Below, one piece after another: positions 44,446 to 52,300 of a stretch of DNA of 64,000 nt; position 1 is the stretch's first letter; every line of letters starts with the position of its first letter. The notes beneath the pieces were generated by a model. That model was not told the DNA's origin and searched no databases. It saw only the letters and a program-made list of their open reading frames with translations. The translations under genes and the position numbers were made by a program. The DNA is from a virus, in the IMG/VR virus record IMGVR_UViG_3300023440_000001, positions 1-64,000 of that record; one strand, given 5' to 3'.

Positions 44446-45666
44446 ATGACTGATGAGATATTCATACCGGTAAAGGTAGAAGAAAGACTCGCCGAACTGT
44501 ACAACAAAATGGTCAGCGAAGAGGAAACCAGTAGCGACATTGATAAACATGAAGATGACATTAAGATTCTATTCAGCAAGAACCTGCAATTCCTGAGAAT
44601 GTATCTGGGATTCTGGGCGGTCGGGGAACCGTATACCCGGACTGAGTTTGCCAGCATGCTGAACGTATCAGTACCGACACTTAAGAACTGGGAGCTGGGA
44701 TACTCCCTACCGAATCACTACTCCCTGAAGCGTATCATATCGGTCGTCAAGAAGGTTCTAAATGTTGAACTGCGTCCAGAACAGCTCTACTGCAAATCCA
44801 TCTCCCACATCATATCTGCCCTTCAGCTGGGTATGGATGAAGTTTCCTACAAGACCATATCCGAGGGTGTGGAAAAGGTCGGTGCGAATGAAATGTTGAA
44901 CATCATTCTTAACCGTTCCGTCGAGTACCATGACATCTTTCATATCCTGGTAGAACACGCGCCCATCGGCGTCTATATGTTTCAGGATTACCGGCTTATG
45001 TTCGTTAACCCGGCCATGGCAAATGGGCTCGGTTACCAGCCTGAAGAACTTATAGGAAAGTCCATAATGGAGCTTATTCATCCAGATGACACTGCCCTGG
45101 TGAACAGGATGATACAGGAACGGCTCGTCGGGAGAATGGAGTTTGTGGAGTATACCCTGAGATTGCTTTCCAAGGACGGACATATACGTTACTGGCGGGT
45201 AAAGGGATCGGTCACTCTATATAAAGATAAGCCGGCCATCATCGGTACGGCTGTGGACTTTGGACACTTTATAACGTCATCTTCTCTGTTTGAAGGGTGT
45301 ATGAATCGCAATCCACTGAGTTTGCGACCGTTCATTAATGAAGCATCCCAGGCGACGGTTGTCATGCGTTGCGTCGGTACCCGTGCTAACAAATGTGAAG
45401 ACTTTGTGATATCGGTTTTCAATGATAAGGCTGACGCCTTTCTCCGGCAATTCGGAATTGTTCTTCAGCCCGGTATTCGCGTTAGTCAGCTGCTAATCAA
45501 TCATCCGGATGTGGTTCGGGAGTTATGCAATATATACTGTAATGACAAATACCGGGTATACCGTCGATTAAAGCTTAAGGCACCAAATGAGACGATCGTA
45601 AACACACGGTTTCGGGTGATTCGTTTCCCACTAACCGAATATATTGTTGTGCAGTTTGAAATATAG
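44446..45666 (+). CDS. HTH-PAS regulator with C-terminal PAS-like region
   Basis: 406 aa. Residues 1-110 are homologous to the first regulator of this operon (HTH in TRTEFASMLNVSVPTLKNWE). Residues ~165-275 are a classical PAS domain (IFHILVEHAPIGVYMFQDYRL, then NGLGYQPEELIGKSIMEL and HPDD). The last ~110 residues form another α/β region with no clear identity. It closes the rightward regulator operon, 58 nt upstream of parA. Confidence 0.75.
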   Translation: MTDEIFIPVKVEERLAELYNKMVSEEETSSDIDKHEDDIKILFSKNLQFLRMYLGFWAVGEPYTRTEFASMLNVSVPTLKNWELGYSLPNHYSLKRIISVVKKVLNVELRPEQLYCKSISHIISALQLGMDEVSYKTISEGVEKVGANEMLNIILNRSVEYHDIFHILVEHAPIGVYMFQDYRLMFVNPAMANGLGYQPEELIGKSIMELIHPDDTALVNRMIQERLVGRMEFVEYTLRLLSKDGHIRYWRVKGSVTLYKDKPAIIGTAVDFGHFITSSSLFEGCMNRNPLSLRPFINEASQATVVMRCVGTRANKCEDFVISVFNDKADAFLRQFGIVLQPGIRVSQLLINHPDVVRELCNIYCNDKYRVYRRLKLKAPNETIVNTRFRVIRFPLTEYIVVQFEI

Positions 45667-45723
45667 TATTGCGTAATTAGGGGCACTTTAGTATATTCTC
45701 CTAAAACCAGGAGGATATACATT

Positions 45724-46590
45724 ATGAAAAAGCGCCCTATAGTTCTGAGTATAAGCAACCAAAAGGGTGGAGTTGGGAAGACCACAACCGTATGCGCACT
45801 GGCGGAGACCTTTGCCCATAAGGGTTTTCGTGTTGGAGTGATCGATACGGATCCCCAATCTAATACTACCAGCATACTGGGTAAACCCCCTTATTCACAG
45901 GCCGAAAACATCATTGCCGTCCTGGATCCGGAGTTTGATCGACCTATCTCTGCCCTGTTTGTAGAGTCTCCGAAGATTAAGAACCTCTATCTCCTACCCT
46001 CTTCCATAAAGGCGGCTGGAATGTGGCCCGGTCTGTATGGACGTCTGAACGAATATATGATTAATATATACAGTTTATTGGCCAGGTACCTTTCGCAAGA
46101 TGCAACAATCAATGAGGACTTTGATGTCATAATAATAGATACACCACCCTCACTGGATCTGCCCATGATTAACGCACTGTCTTCCTCTGACTACGTAATA
46201 ATCCCCGTGCAGTCCGGAGACCCCTTCTCCCTAGACGGGTGGTCCGAGCTTTATCTCACCATTCAGAAGGTAAAGAAGAACACCAACGAGCGACTGGAGA
46301 TCCTGGGTATCCTGATTACCTATCACGATCCCAGATTTAACGTATGCAAATCCAACTACAGCTATATCCATGATCGTTTTCGTAGAGAAGGTATTCGGGT
46401 CTTTAATACCTACATCAGTGCTTCAGTGGAAGTCAAACTGTCTCACGTGACGAGAAAACCCATCACCATCTTTAATAAGAGTCATAAAGTCAGCGAACAG
46501 TACCGCGAGCTGACAGATGAAATCATTCAAATCCTAGGAGGTCAAATTGGCAAGGAAGAAACCAAAGAAGTCGAAGAGGCCAACAGTTGA
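45724..46590 (+). CDS. parA: ParA-family partition ATPase
   Basis: 288 aa. A deviant Walker A (KGGVGKTTT, residues 14-22), a switch I (DTDPQSNTT) and a Walker B (VIIIDTPPSLDLP) are clear. It lacks an N-terminal HTH, as in type Ib ParAs. It segregates plasmid copies by dynamic binding to nucleoid DNA with a ParB-type partner. Downstream overlap (44 nt) with the next gene and the nearby iteron origin support a plasmid maintenance module. SD is AGGAGG. Confidence 0.92.
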   Translation: MKKRPIVLSISNQKGGVGKTTTVCALAETFAHKGFRVGVIDTDPQSNTTSILGKPPYSQAENIIAVLDPEFDRPISALFVESPKIKNLYLLPSSIKAAGMWPGLYGRLNEYMINIYSLLARYLSQDATINEDFDVIIIDTPPSLDLPMINALSSSDYVIIPVQSGDPFSLDGWSELYLTIQKVKKNTNERLEILGILITYHDPRFNVCKSNYSYIHDRFRREGIRVFNTYISASVEVKLSHVTRKPITIFNKSHKVSEQYRELTDEIIQILGGQIGKEETKEVEEANS

Positions 46591-47443
46591 CGACATCAAT
46601 CAAATGTGGGGTGTTAGTGATGAGATACGCTCCGATGGTGATGTACTGGATGAATTCCCTGGCTTCGTAAAGAATAGTGTACAAAAAGACACGTACCCAC
46701 AGGATACAGGAGACGTACCTGGTACATACGACATACCACGTACGCCAGACGTACCCGATACTACCGACGTATTGCATACAGGAGACGTACCCGATACAAA
46801 AGACGTACTACATACTCCTGATGTATCCAATACACCTGACGTGCCAGGTACATCAGATGTGCCACATACGACTGGTGTGCCGGATACAGATAGTGTACGC
46901 CGACCGTCAGACGTACCCAGAAAGTACGTCAGACGTACCTCCTCACTGGACAAATATCAATGGAGCATCGATGTATATCGTCGCTGCATTCCAGATCAGA
47001 AGTCCAGAATCAAGCGCCTCTTGTTAAGGGGTATAGGTAAGTTCGTACCAAACAAACGATCTATGTTAACCCGTCGGCTATTCTCGACCATGGTTTTCGA
47101 TGAACTGTCTGATTTATTAAAAGGCAACTGGAAGATGAAGCGGGATATACCTTACTACAGGAAGGTGTGGAAAAGCCTACAGCGCGAAGGATATCTATCC
47201 TTAATCGATATGAGATTAGATGGACCACTCCATGAGCGTGGTTCGATATTTAAGGTCAAGTTTCCTTTATGGGTCGATACAAACAAAGACGTGAAGAAAG
47301 TCAGCACCAGACGCCTGATACTGGATTGTATATTGTGTACAGAATACCTAAAAGACGGCGATCTATCGGTCTTGCCTTACTTTGATATGGTTCAAAAAGA
47401 GTTGAAGAAGCGAAAGATAGATACAGAACCATTATGTTCCTAA
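46547..47443 (+). CDS. ParA partner with hexapeptide repeats (candidate centromere-binding protein)
   Basis: 298 aa from TTG at 46547 (AGGAGG 5 nt upstream), overlapping parA. Residues ~48-125 are a tandem array of about 13 hexapeptides of the form x-D-V-P-x-T, coded by near-identical 18-bp DNA units. The C-terminal ~170 residues look like a winged-helix DNA-binding domain (KRLLLRGIGKFVPNKRSML, then WKSLQREGYLSLIDM). It takes the place of parB; the repeats may extend the protein or the repeat DNA may itself be the parS site. No CTPase motifs of canonical ParB are seen. Confidence 0.5.
   Translation: MARKKPKKSKRPTVDDINQMWGVSDEIRSDGDVLDEFPGFVKNSVQKDTYPQDTGDVPGTYDIPRTPDVPDTTDVLHTGDVPDTKDVLHTPDVSNTPDVPGTSDVPHTTGVPDTDSVRRPSDVPRKYVRRTSSLDKYQWSIDVYRRCIPDQKSRIKRLLLRGIGKFVPNKRSMLTRRLFSTMVFDELSDLLKGNWKMKRDIPYYRKVWKSLQREGYLSLIDMRLDGPLHERGSIFKVKFPLWVDTNKDVKKVSTRRLILDCILCTEYLKDGDLSVLPYFDMVQKELKKRKIDTEPLCS
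46694..46935 (+). repeat. 18-bp coding tandem repeat array
   Basis: About 13 units of an 18-bp sequence related to GACGTACCNGATACNNNN within the preceding gene, giving the x-D-V-P-x-T peptide repeat. Units differ mostly at third and linker positions. Candidate centromere site. Confidence 0.7.
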
Positions 47444-47556
47444 AGGGTCGCTTACTGGTTCTCAAGGGGTCGTTAAGATGTTCCTAAAGGGTCGCTTAAT
47501 TGTACCCAACTGGTCGTCAGCTGACCAACTATTTGCTATTTTGCTTGACTAATTGG

Positions 47557-47571
47557 TATCCATATTAGATA
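47557..47571. promoter_or_regulatory. Switch-type palindrome copy in origin core (1)
   Basis: TATCCATATTAGATA, one mismatch from the central 15 bp of the palindrome at 43441-43459. Confidence 0.5.
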
Positions 47572-47615
47572 TTAATCGCTCTTTTGTATATAGGCTTATT
47601 GATTATGGCTAAATC

Positions 47616-47633
47616 ATTATCCATATTGGACAA
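47616..47633. promoter_or_regulatory. Switch-type palindrome copy in origin core (2)
   Basis: ATTATCCATATTGGACAA, identical to the palindrome at 43441-43459 over the first 15 bases, placed 3 bp before the inverted iteron array. Confidence 0.55.
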
Positions 47634-47876
47634 AGTTAAGCGACCCTTTAGGTACGTTCAAACGACCCTTTAGGTACCTGCATGCGATACCCTGGGTACC
47701 ACTAAGCGACCCTTTAGGTACGTAGTCAATTGGAAGTATAAGAATCGTAAGTATTATAATAGCATTGGTTATATATATGGACGTTTCTTTTGCACATAGA
47801 ATCGTTATGCTCTAATCAATAAATGAATATATACTACTTAGTTATACTTGATTAATTAGTTAATTGGAATTTCAAT

Positions 47877-49358
47877 ATGAAAGACAACAAACAACTGATC
47901 GCACCGGATATCGTATCCTTTACCCACTATCCATTTGGGTTCTTGAAGACACCCGAGAATCGTCCCCATCATATTATTGATATTCGTGGGCGTATTACCT
48001 ATGATGGAAAGGTAAACGAATATCGCTGGGTTGTTAAGGGAGATAAAGTTGCCGGACTCCCGGTTGGTTCTGAAAATGACCTGGAAGCATTCGTCCATAT
48101 TGAGCAAGCCCGCAGTGCCAGCACCGATAGTTTCGAAGTCAGCAAACAGCACATACTCCACCAACTTGGCTATCCAAATAACGGAAAGTACCATCTCATC
48201 ATTAACAATGCTATTACCAAGTTTCGAAAACTGAACATAACCGCATTCAACTGTCTGATGGATCCTAAACGGGGTAAGTTCTATAAGGCACTGACTTTCC
48301 CATTCTTTGATTCAGTTGGCATTCTGGGCCGTGGAGATGCTGTCAACGAGATCGATATGAGCATTGATGCCGAGCAGGTACTGGAGCAACTGTCTTCCAT
48401 GCGGCACGTTGCCTTTGTCTTTACCCTATCAAAGCCACTTCGAAGGCTGTTGGATTCTTCAAACGCCATCCCGCTGGATTGGGATATCTATGTAAGTCTG
48501 CCCGAGATTAAAAGCCGCATGTTATACCGTACTGTGAATAAGTTGAGTCATTTTAACATTGACTATATTGAACTTCGGGAAATGGGGAAGCTGCTTTCTT
48601 TGGCCTTTTATCGTAACTCTCGTATTCGAGCATCGCTGGAGAAACCCCTGGACGTACTGAAACAGGCTGGTGTCATTCATGACTATCGATTTACCGAAGA
48701 CAATGGTATCCATTTTAAGTTTAACCCCATTCGGACACAGGTTAAATCCAGCGACAGTACCCGTAAGCACCCACTTTATGAATATCTTGTCAACAAAACC
48801 AATGTGAATCCGCGCTCGGCTCGAGACTGCGTGGAGAGCTTATATTGGCGTGAGGAAGACAAAAGATGGGTCATTCGTTTCTATGAATCTCATAAGAAAC
48901 AACGTGGCTGGAATGACGGGATGCTGGTATTACTACTGAAGGGAGACCAGGAAAAGGTAAAGGATGAACTTCTGGAAGCTCGTCAATGGATCGATCAGAT
49001 GAAAGCGCAGACCAAATCAAAGGAAAGTGAACAGGAAGCCCGGGAGTATTCGAACAAACTTGATGAAATGCTGGTCAAAGCAGTTACTGAGCTTACAGAA
49101 GATGAGCTGAAAGCCCTCTACGAGTGGTCTGTTGAGAATCTTGATAACTTCAGTGTCGAACACCTGAGAAAGAATATGGCTGCAGTAAACAGTGTTCGAG
49201 AGTTGCTCGCATCACCCATCTGCAAAGGATACTTCATAAAGGCATTTCAGGAAGTATATCCGGAAAGGTTCAGAGAGATGCAAAACGCAGCCAGGAATGG
49301 CAAACGAAAGGGTAGGGAAGTGGTCAGAAATGCTATACAGCGTTCCTTATTCGAATAA
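47877..49358 (+). CDS. Plasmid-type replication initiator protein
   Basis: 493 aa. Located directly after the iteron array. Motifs near residue 145 (GKFYKALTFPFFDSVGI) and repeated winged-helix-like segments (residues ~150-300, with SLPEIKSRMLYRTVNKLSHF) resemble plasmid initiators of the RepA/RPA and Rep_3 type, which bind iterons and open the AT-rich core. The C-terminus is a charged coiled region. The ATG has no SD, suggesting low or autoregulated expression. Family identity is probable. Confidence 0.7.
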   Translation: MKDNKQLIAPDIVSFTHYPFGFLKTPENRPHHIIDIRGRITYDGKVNEYRWVVKGDKVAGLPVGSENDLEAFVHIEQARSASTDSFEVSKQHILHQLGYPNNGKYHLIINNAITKFRKLNITAFNCLMDPKRGKFYKALTFPFFDSVGILGRGDAVNEIDMSIDAEQVLEQLSSMRHVAFVFTLSKPLRRLLDSSNAIPLDWDIYVSLPEIKSRMLYRTVNKLSHFNIDYIELREMGKLLSLAFYRNSRIRASLEKPLDVLKQAGVIHDYRFTEDNGIHFKFNPIRTQVKSSDSTRKHPLYEYLVNKTNVNPRSARDCVESLYWREEDKRWVIRFYESHKKQRGWNDGMLVLLLKGDQEKVKDELLEARQWIDQMKAQTKSKESEQEAREYSNKLDEMLVKAVTELTEDELKALYEWSVENLDNFSVEHLRKNMAAVNSVRELLASPICKGYFIKAFQEVYPERFREMQNAARNGKRKGREVVRNAIQRSLFE

Positions 49359-49529
49359 GTCTATGTACCGGTCTGCTTGATAGTAACGATCCGCATTGTC
49401 TTCGTTCTTCTCCAGAGCTGTGATCAGTCGAAAGGCAATGTGCCTTTCTTCTTTTCGGAGTATTCCCACCATTTTGTTCTTTACCGATAGCAAGTATGAT
49501 AACTCCTTTATAATATCAGTGTTATTCAT
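49347..49529 (-). CDS. Hypothetical small helical protein
   Basis: 60 aa from an ATG with GGAGG upstream. Convergent with rep: the 3' ends overlap by 12 nt. Amphipathic and charged (RKEERHIAFRLITALEKNED). It is the last gene of the operon headed by the nuclease at 49539. Confidence 0.5.
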   Translation of the reverse strand: MNNTDIIKELSYLLSVKNKMVGILRKEERHIAFRLITALEKNEDNADRYYQADRYIDLFE

Positions 49530-49538
49530 AACACCTCC

Positions 49539-50504
49539 TTAAAATGGCAACTCTACATCTTTATCATCTATTATTACTTCATCCAGTTTATCCAGCACCT
49601 CATCGGTGGAAGGCTCCTTCTTCTGGCGCTTTCCCAGAACCAGTGTTTCCCAGACCCGCCGATCTGTCTCTTCCCGCTTTCCCCAGCACAGATTCTTAAA
49701 CTCACACCAGTAACATTCCTGACTATTCTGTTCGACCTTCGGAAAGTCACCATTAACCGTATATTTGGTTATGGCTTCAGCTGCTTCAACAACCGTATCG
49801 TTTAGTCTGTCGAAGTGCTCTTTCTTCCGGGTAGCGGTAAAGGTTCTGGCAACAGGCCAGAGTTTCTCCACGACAACAGGTCGTCCGTTCCGATCCCGCT
49901 TGATTCGACCATGCTTATCCTTCACTTCTTTGCGTCGCAACTCAAACCAGTGCAGGTTAAAACCCACCTTCTTCTTCCCCGTGGCAAAAGCATACAAGGT
50001 CAGCTGCATATCTTCATCCGGATCATAGTTCTTTAATGGGTTCTTTGCCGAGAACTTGAACTTGTGATCCAGAATGTACTCGGATGTCTCCAGGTCCACG
50101 TATCCCAGTATGGGCACACCATCAAACTCCAGGCGAATCTCCATTTCAGTGCTGATGGGATCTACAGAGCCTGCCAGATGTTTCATATGAGCCGCCAGCA
50201 TGGCACGTCCCATAGCAACAAACTCTTCTTCGCTCTTGTTTACCCAGTTATCAATCCGGTGTTTGTTTCTGGCAAACTCTTCCTGGAATACCCGTAACAC
50301 TTCATTCAGCGGCAGGTCTTCACCCGTCTCTATCTTGTGGATATAGTTCTTCTCCAGCGCCGTATGTGTTGCCCCGCCAGCAACCAGATAGGGGGTGATA
50401 GAGCCCAGTCCTTCAACATAGTTGAAGTAATACTTCCGTGGACAGGCCTTCAGCAGCTTAATCTGCGATATCGATAAATGTGGCTTTGGTAATATATAAT
50501 CCAT
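49539..50504 (-). CDS. Cas4/RecB-like PD-(D/E)XK nuclease with Fe-S cysteines
   Basis: 321 aa. Core motifs are C21 (LLKACPRKYYF), a helix H (GATHTALEKNY), D (GYVDLE), D-x-K (ILDHKFK) and Q-L-T-L-Y. The C-terminal cluster C-x2-C-x5-C (ECYWCEFKNLCW) with C21 makes the four-Cys Fe-S site of the AddB/Cas4 group. Exonuclease function in phage replication or recombination is likely, or Cas4-like trimming. Not next to any CRISPR array. Fourth residue of the motif is D-x-K instead of E-x-K, which is tolerated in the family. Confidence 0.82.
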   Translation of the reverse strand: MDYILPKPHLSISQIKLLKACPRKYYFNYVEGLGSITPYLVAGGATHTALEKNYIHKIETGEDLPLNEVLRVFQEEFARNKHRIDNWVNKSEEEFVAMGRAMLAAHMKHLAGSVDPISTEMEIRLEFDGVPILGYVDLETSEYILDHKFKFSAKNPLKNYDPDEDMQLTLYAFATGKKKVGFNLHWFELRRKEVKDKHGRIKRDRNGRPVVVEKLWPVARTFTATRKKEHFDRLNDTVVEAAEAITKYTVNGDFPKVEQNSQECYWCEFKNLCWGKREETDRRVWETLVLGKRQKKEPSTDEVLDKLDEVIIDDKDVELPF

Positions 50505-50506
50505 CC

Positions 50507-50773
50507 CTAGTTCTTCCTATCCGAACGTGTCATGAAAGACAGCGTCTTCTGCATGACCAGAATATCGAAGCGATCATCCTGGCCGCTTACCCATTTCAGG
50601 CAGGAGATATACCCCTGCAGAAGAAACATGTTCATGGTCATCTCGTATGACGGCCGTGACATGCGCATCTTGCTGTTCAACTCACCCAGCAGTTTCTCCA
50701 GTACTGCCAGTTTCTGCTCAATCTCTTGAGGGCTTCGAGTCACTTTTGTCCCCTTCGCTCTTTTTACTAACAT
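50507..50773 (-). CDS. Hypothetical small protein
   Basis: 88 aa from the ATG at 50773; a TTG two codons earlier is the alternative. The sequence is helical with conserved-looking RSPQEIEQKLAVLEKLLGELN and a LQGYISCLKWV segment. The gap of 2 nt to the nuclease start suggests co-transcription. A palindrome at 50797-50827 lies in its promoter region. Confidence 0.5.
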   Translation of the reverse strand: MLVKRAKGTKVTRSPQEIEQKLAVLEKLLGELNSKMRMSRPSYEMTMNMFLLQGYISCLKWVSGQDDRFDILVMQKTLSFMTRSDRKN

Positions 50774-50796
50774 AAAGTGCAAATTCTGTACCTATC

Positions 50797-50827
50797 GTGT
50801 AAGTGTATGGTATTACTACACTTACAC
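50797..50827. promoter_or_regulatory. Perfect 11-bp inverted repeat upstream of the nuclease operon
   Basis: GTGTAAGTGTA (9-nt spacer) TACACTTACAC, 24 bp before the ATG at 50773. It shares ATCGTGTAA and ATGGTAT strings with 43306-43333 and 52411-52432. Operator or transcript hairpin. Confidence 0.55.
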
Positions 50828-50861
50828 CCGACAAGTGGCAAAGCCCTCATTTCAGGCCCTT

Positions 50862-50879
50862 TTGGACGTATTGTCCAAA
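50862..50879. promoter_or_regulatory. Short palindrome TTTGGAC-N5-GTCCAAA
   Basis: 7-bp arms and a 5-bp centre (GTATT), abutting the end of the 50880-51059 gene. It could be a second operator of the nuclease operon or a weak terminator. Confidence 0.4.
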
Positions 50880-51059
50880 TTAGCGAATGTCTCTACCAAG
50901 ATACTCGATCTGCTTGACTTTCCATCTCGAATCCGAAGCTCGATATGCTCGGTAAGCATTAGCGATAGCACTGTTTTCGTCTTCTCCGAGTACCACAACA
51001 GAGACTTCATCGCCCTTATCAGTTAAAAAGGTCACCTTGTAGTGGCTCAATTCCGACAT
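50880..51059 (-). CDS. Hypothetical small protein
   Basis: 59 aa from the ATG at 51059, beginning MSELSHYKVTFL. β-rich first half (VTFLTDKGDEVSVVVLGED) and helical second half (AIANAYRAYRASD). The hairpin at 51091-51109 and a promoter motif at 51116 precede it. No family recognised. Confidence 0.45.
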   Translation of the reverse strand: MSELSHYKVTFLTDKGDEVSVVVLGEDENSAIANAYRAYRASDSRWKVKQIEYLGRDIR

Positions 51060-51090
51060 TGATCCAGAGCCCCTCACAAATGATTAAACG

Positions 51091-51109
51091 GACCCCTCCA
51101 GAGGGGGTC
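51091..51109 (-). other. Hairpin in the leader of the 50880-51059 gene (possible attenuator)
   Basis: GACCCC-CTCTGGA-GGGGTC on the minus strand, 7 nt after a promoter motif, followed by CGTTTAAT. Could be a leader hairpin or a terminator for readthrough from the gene ending at 51164. Confidence 0.5.
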
Positions 51110-51115
51110 TCATAG

Positions 51116-51127
51116 TAGGTATGTCAA
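51116..51127 (-). promoter_or_regulatory. Phage promoter motif, copy 8
   Basis: Minus-strand TTGACATACCTA followed by CTATGAG, 56 nt upstream of the ATG at 51059. Confidence 0.65.
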
Positions 51128-51163
51128 TCGAAGGGTGCCTGGAAGGCCTGTGTGGAAAGGTTT

Positions 51164-51766
51164 TTACACTCCGTGTCTGCGGCGTATCCGTCCCACGGTG
51201 GTGTGGCTACATTTCAGCTTGCGGGCAATCTTGCGGTTGGACCAATCCGGATGGGCTTTGGCCAGTTCAATGATCTTCTGTTCCAGTTGTTCACGTGGTG
51301 GAACGACAGTTTCCACTTCCATGTCCACTTCGTTGGACTCGATGGAACGTACCGTTCCGGTTAGCCACCCAAACAGCACCAGCATGGACGGAATCAGCAC
51401 GCCGACCACCGTACCGATAACCCGGGGGAACAAGCCATCAGGTGCATATATGATCATGTAATAGACATTCAGCGCCACACTGACGATACTGGAGAGTATC
51501 AAGATAAGCTTGGCAGAAGTCGAACGAACTCCCAGACGCTGGGCATATACGGTATACTGCACCGAATAATAGATACTCAGATCCAGTGCCAGAACGAGCA
51601 TCACATTGCTCAGTGTGGAGAGATTTACCCCGAACAGTATCAGTCGGGCATCGAAGTGGCGAAGGGTGGCAAAGTTGTGTTCGAAGGTGGCCATGATATA
51701 GAACAGTGGCAATAGTTTCAGCCAAAAGCTATTAAAGCGTTCGAAGCGTTCAGCAATAGATTTCAT
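51164..51766 (-). CDS. Membrane protein with C-terminal helix-turn-helix
   Basis: 200 aa from the ATG at 51766 in an ATGA overlap with the upstream gene. Four predicted membrane helices (about residues 15-30, 40-65, 80-105 and 110-135) are followed by an acidic linker and, at ~150-200, a resolvase/MarR-type HTH (ELAKAHPDWSNRKIARKLK, then HTTVGRIRRRHG). It is probably a membrane-anchored DNA-binding protein, which would tether phage DNA or sense a membrane signal. Four-TM plus HTH is an unusual combination. Confidence 0.65.
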   Translation of the reverse strand: MKSIAERFERFNSFWLKLLPLFYIMATFEHNFATLRHFDARLILFGVNLSTLSNVMLVLALDLSIYYSVQYTVYAQRLGVRSTSAKLILILSSIVSVALNVYYMIIYAPDGLFPRVIGTVVGVLIPSMLVLFGWLTGTVRSIESNEVDMEVETVVPPREQLEQKIIELAKAHPDWSNRKIARKLKCSHTTVGRIRRRHGV

Positions 51767-52152
51767 CACCACTTCCTTCCATCAATCATCACCTTCAGGT
51801 TTTCCAGATACCAGATACCCTCTTCCATGGATTCAAAGACCACATCAGCAGCGGCCACCGGCATGCGAAAGTACTTCCTGGGTTCCGGCAATACCAGCAC
51901 GACCGGCTTCCCCAGGGCGCGGGCGTAACCGATTTCAAATGCCAGGTCATAGCCGCCGGGGTTGTCTTTCTCCAGATAAGCAAACAGCACATCAGTTGCT
52001 TCAATTCCGGCAATGTCGACGGGAGTGAACTGGTCTTGATCGGTGAGATTGTGATTGCGGGGATCAATCCAGACAACGCCTTCCAGAGACAGGCGCTTCT
52101 TAATGCGATCCTGCCAGCCACTCTTTAGACCGCCGGCTAGATAGACTTTCAT
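51766..52152 (-). CDS. Nucleoside 2-deoxyribosyltransferase-like protein
   Basis: 128 aa. N-terminal VYLAGG, a phosphate-site region WIDPRNH, an acidic catalytic-type pair near ATDVLFAYLE, and GYDLAFEIGYARALGKPVVLV follow the nucleoside 2-deoxyribosyltransferase fold, which also includes Thoeris- and nucleotide-related effectors. It may salvage nucleosides or hydrolyse nucleotide signals. The E-to-G-Y-A-x-x-x-G-K-P-V motif is well kept. Promoter motif 43 nt upstream. Confidence 0.6.
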   Translation of the reverse strand: MKVYLAGGLKSGWQDRIKKRLSLEGVVWIDPRNHNLTDQDQFTPVDIAGIEATDVLFAYLEKDNPGGYDLAFEIGYARALGKPVVLVLPEPRKYFRMPVAAADVVFESMEEGIWYLENLKVMIDGRKW

Positions 52153-52195
52153 CTACGCACCTCCATCTGTTTGTTTAATGCTCGTCTTCACGAAT

Positions 52196-52207
52196 TAGGT
52201 ATGTCAA
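52196..52207 (-). promoter_or_regulatory. Phage promoter motif, copy 9
   Basis: Minus-strand TTGACATACCTA, 43 nt upstream of the ATG at 52152. Confidence 0.65.
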
Positions 52208-52280
52208 TGATGAGCAGCTGAGATAGGGAGTGGGGGAGGATTTTGAACCAACCAGGTTGCCACAGCGATACGAAAACGTT

Positions 52281-52300
52281 ATAGAATTAATACCCGGGGA
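52281..52300 (-). repeat. 20-bp repeat TCCCCGGGTATTAATTCTAT
   Basis: Inverted copy of the two repeats at 53941-53960 and 53993-54012; 15-16 of 20 bases agree. Function unknown. Confidence 0.55.

Larger units (their letters stand above)
47437..47720. repeat. Iteron origin: two opposed arrays of four 22-bp-spaced iterons around an AT-rich core
   Basis: Rightward 18-bp iterons (consensus TTCCTAAAGGGTCGCTTA) begin at 47437, 47459, 47481 and 47503, exactly 22 bp apart. The inverted set begins at 47637, 47659, 47681 and 47703, also 22 bp apart; the third of each set is most or equally degenerate. The 47521-47636 core is AT-rich and holds two copies of the switch palindrome. The first iteron overlaps the upstream gene's stop. 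The rep gene starts 157 bp after the last iteron. This is the typical layout of a theta-replicating iteron plasmid origin. Confidence 0.88.

Noticed and set aside
46694-46935. Regular repeats that resemble a CRISPR array
   Set aside because: The units are contiguous 18-bp coding repeats without spacers, in a reading frame matched to a real gene.
47437-47720. Iteron arrays as a CRISPR array
   Set aside because: Only 4-nt gaps separate the 18-mers and they form two opposed arrays around an AT-rich core, the layout of an origin.
51164-51766. Holin (four TM segments)
   Set aside because: The C-terminal HTH domain and the partner enzyme do not fit a holin; no endolysin is adjacent.
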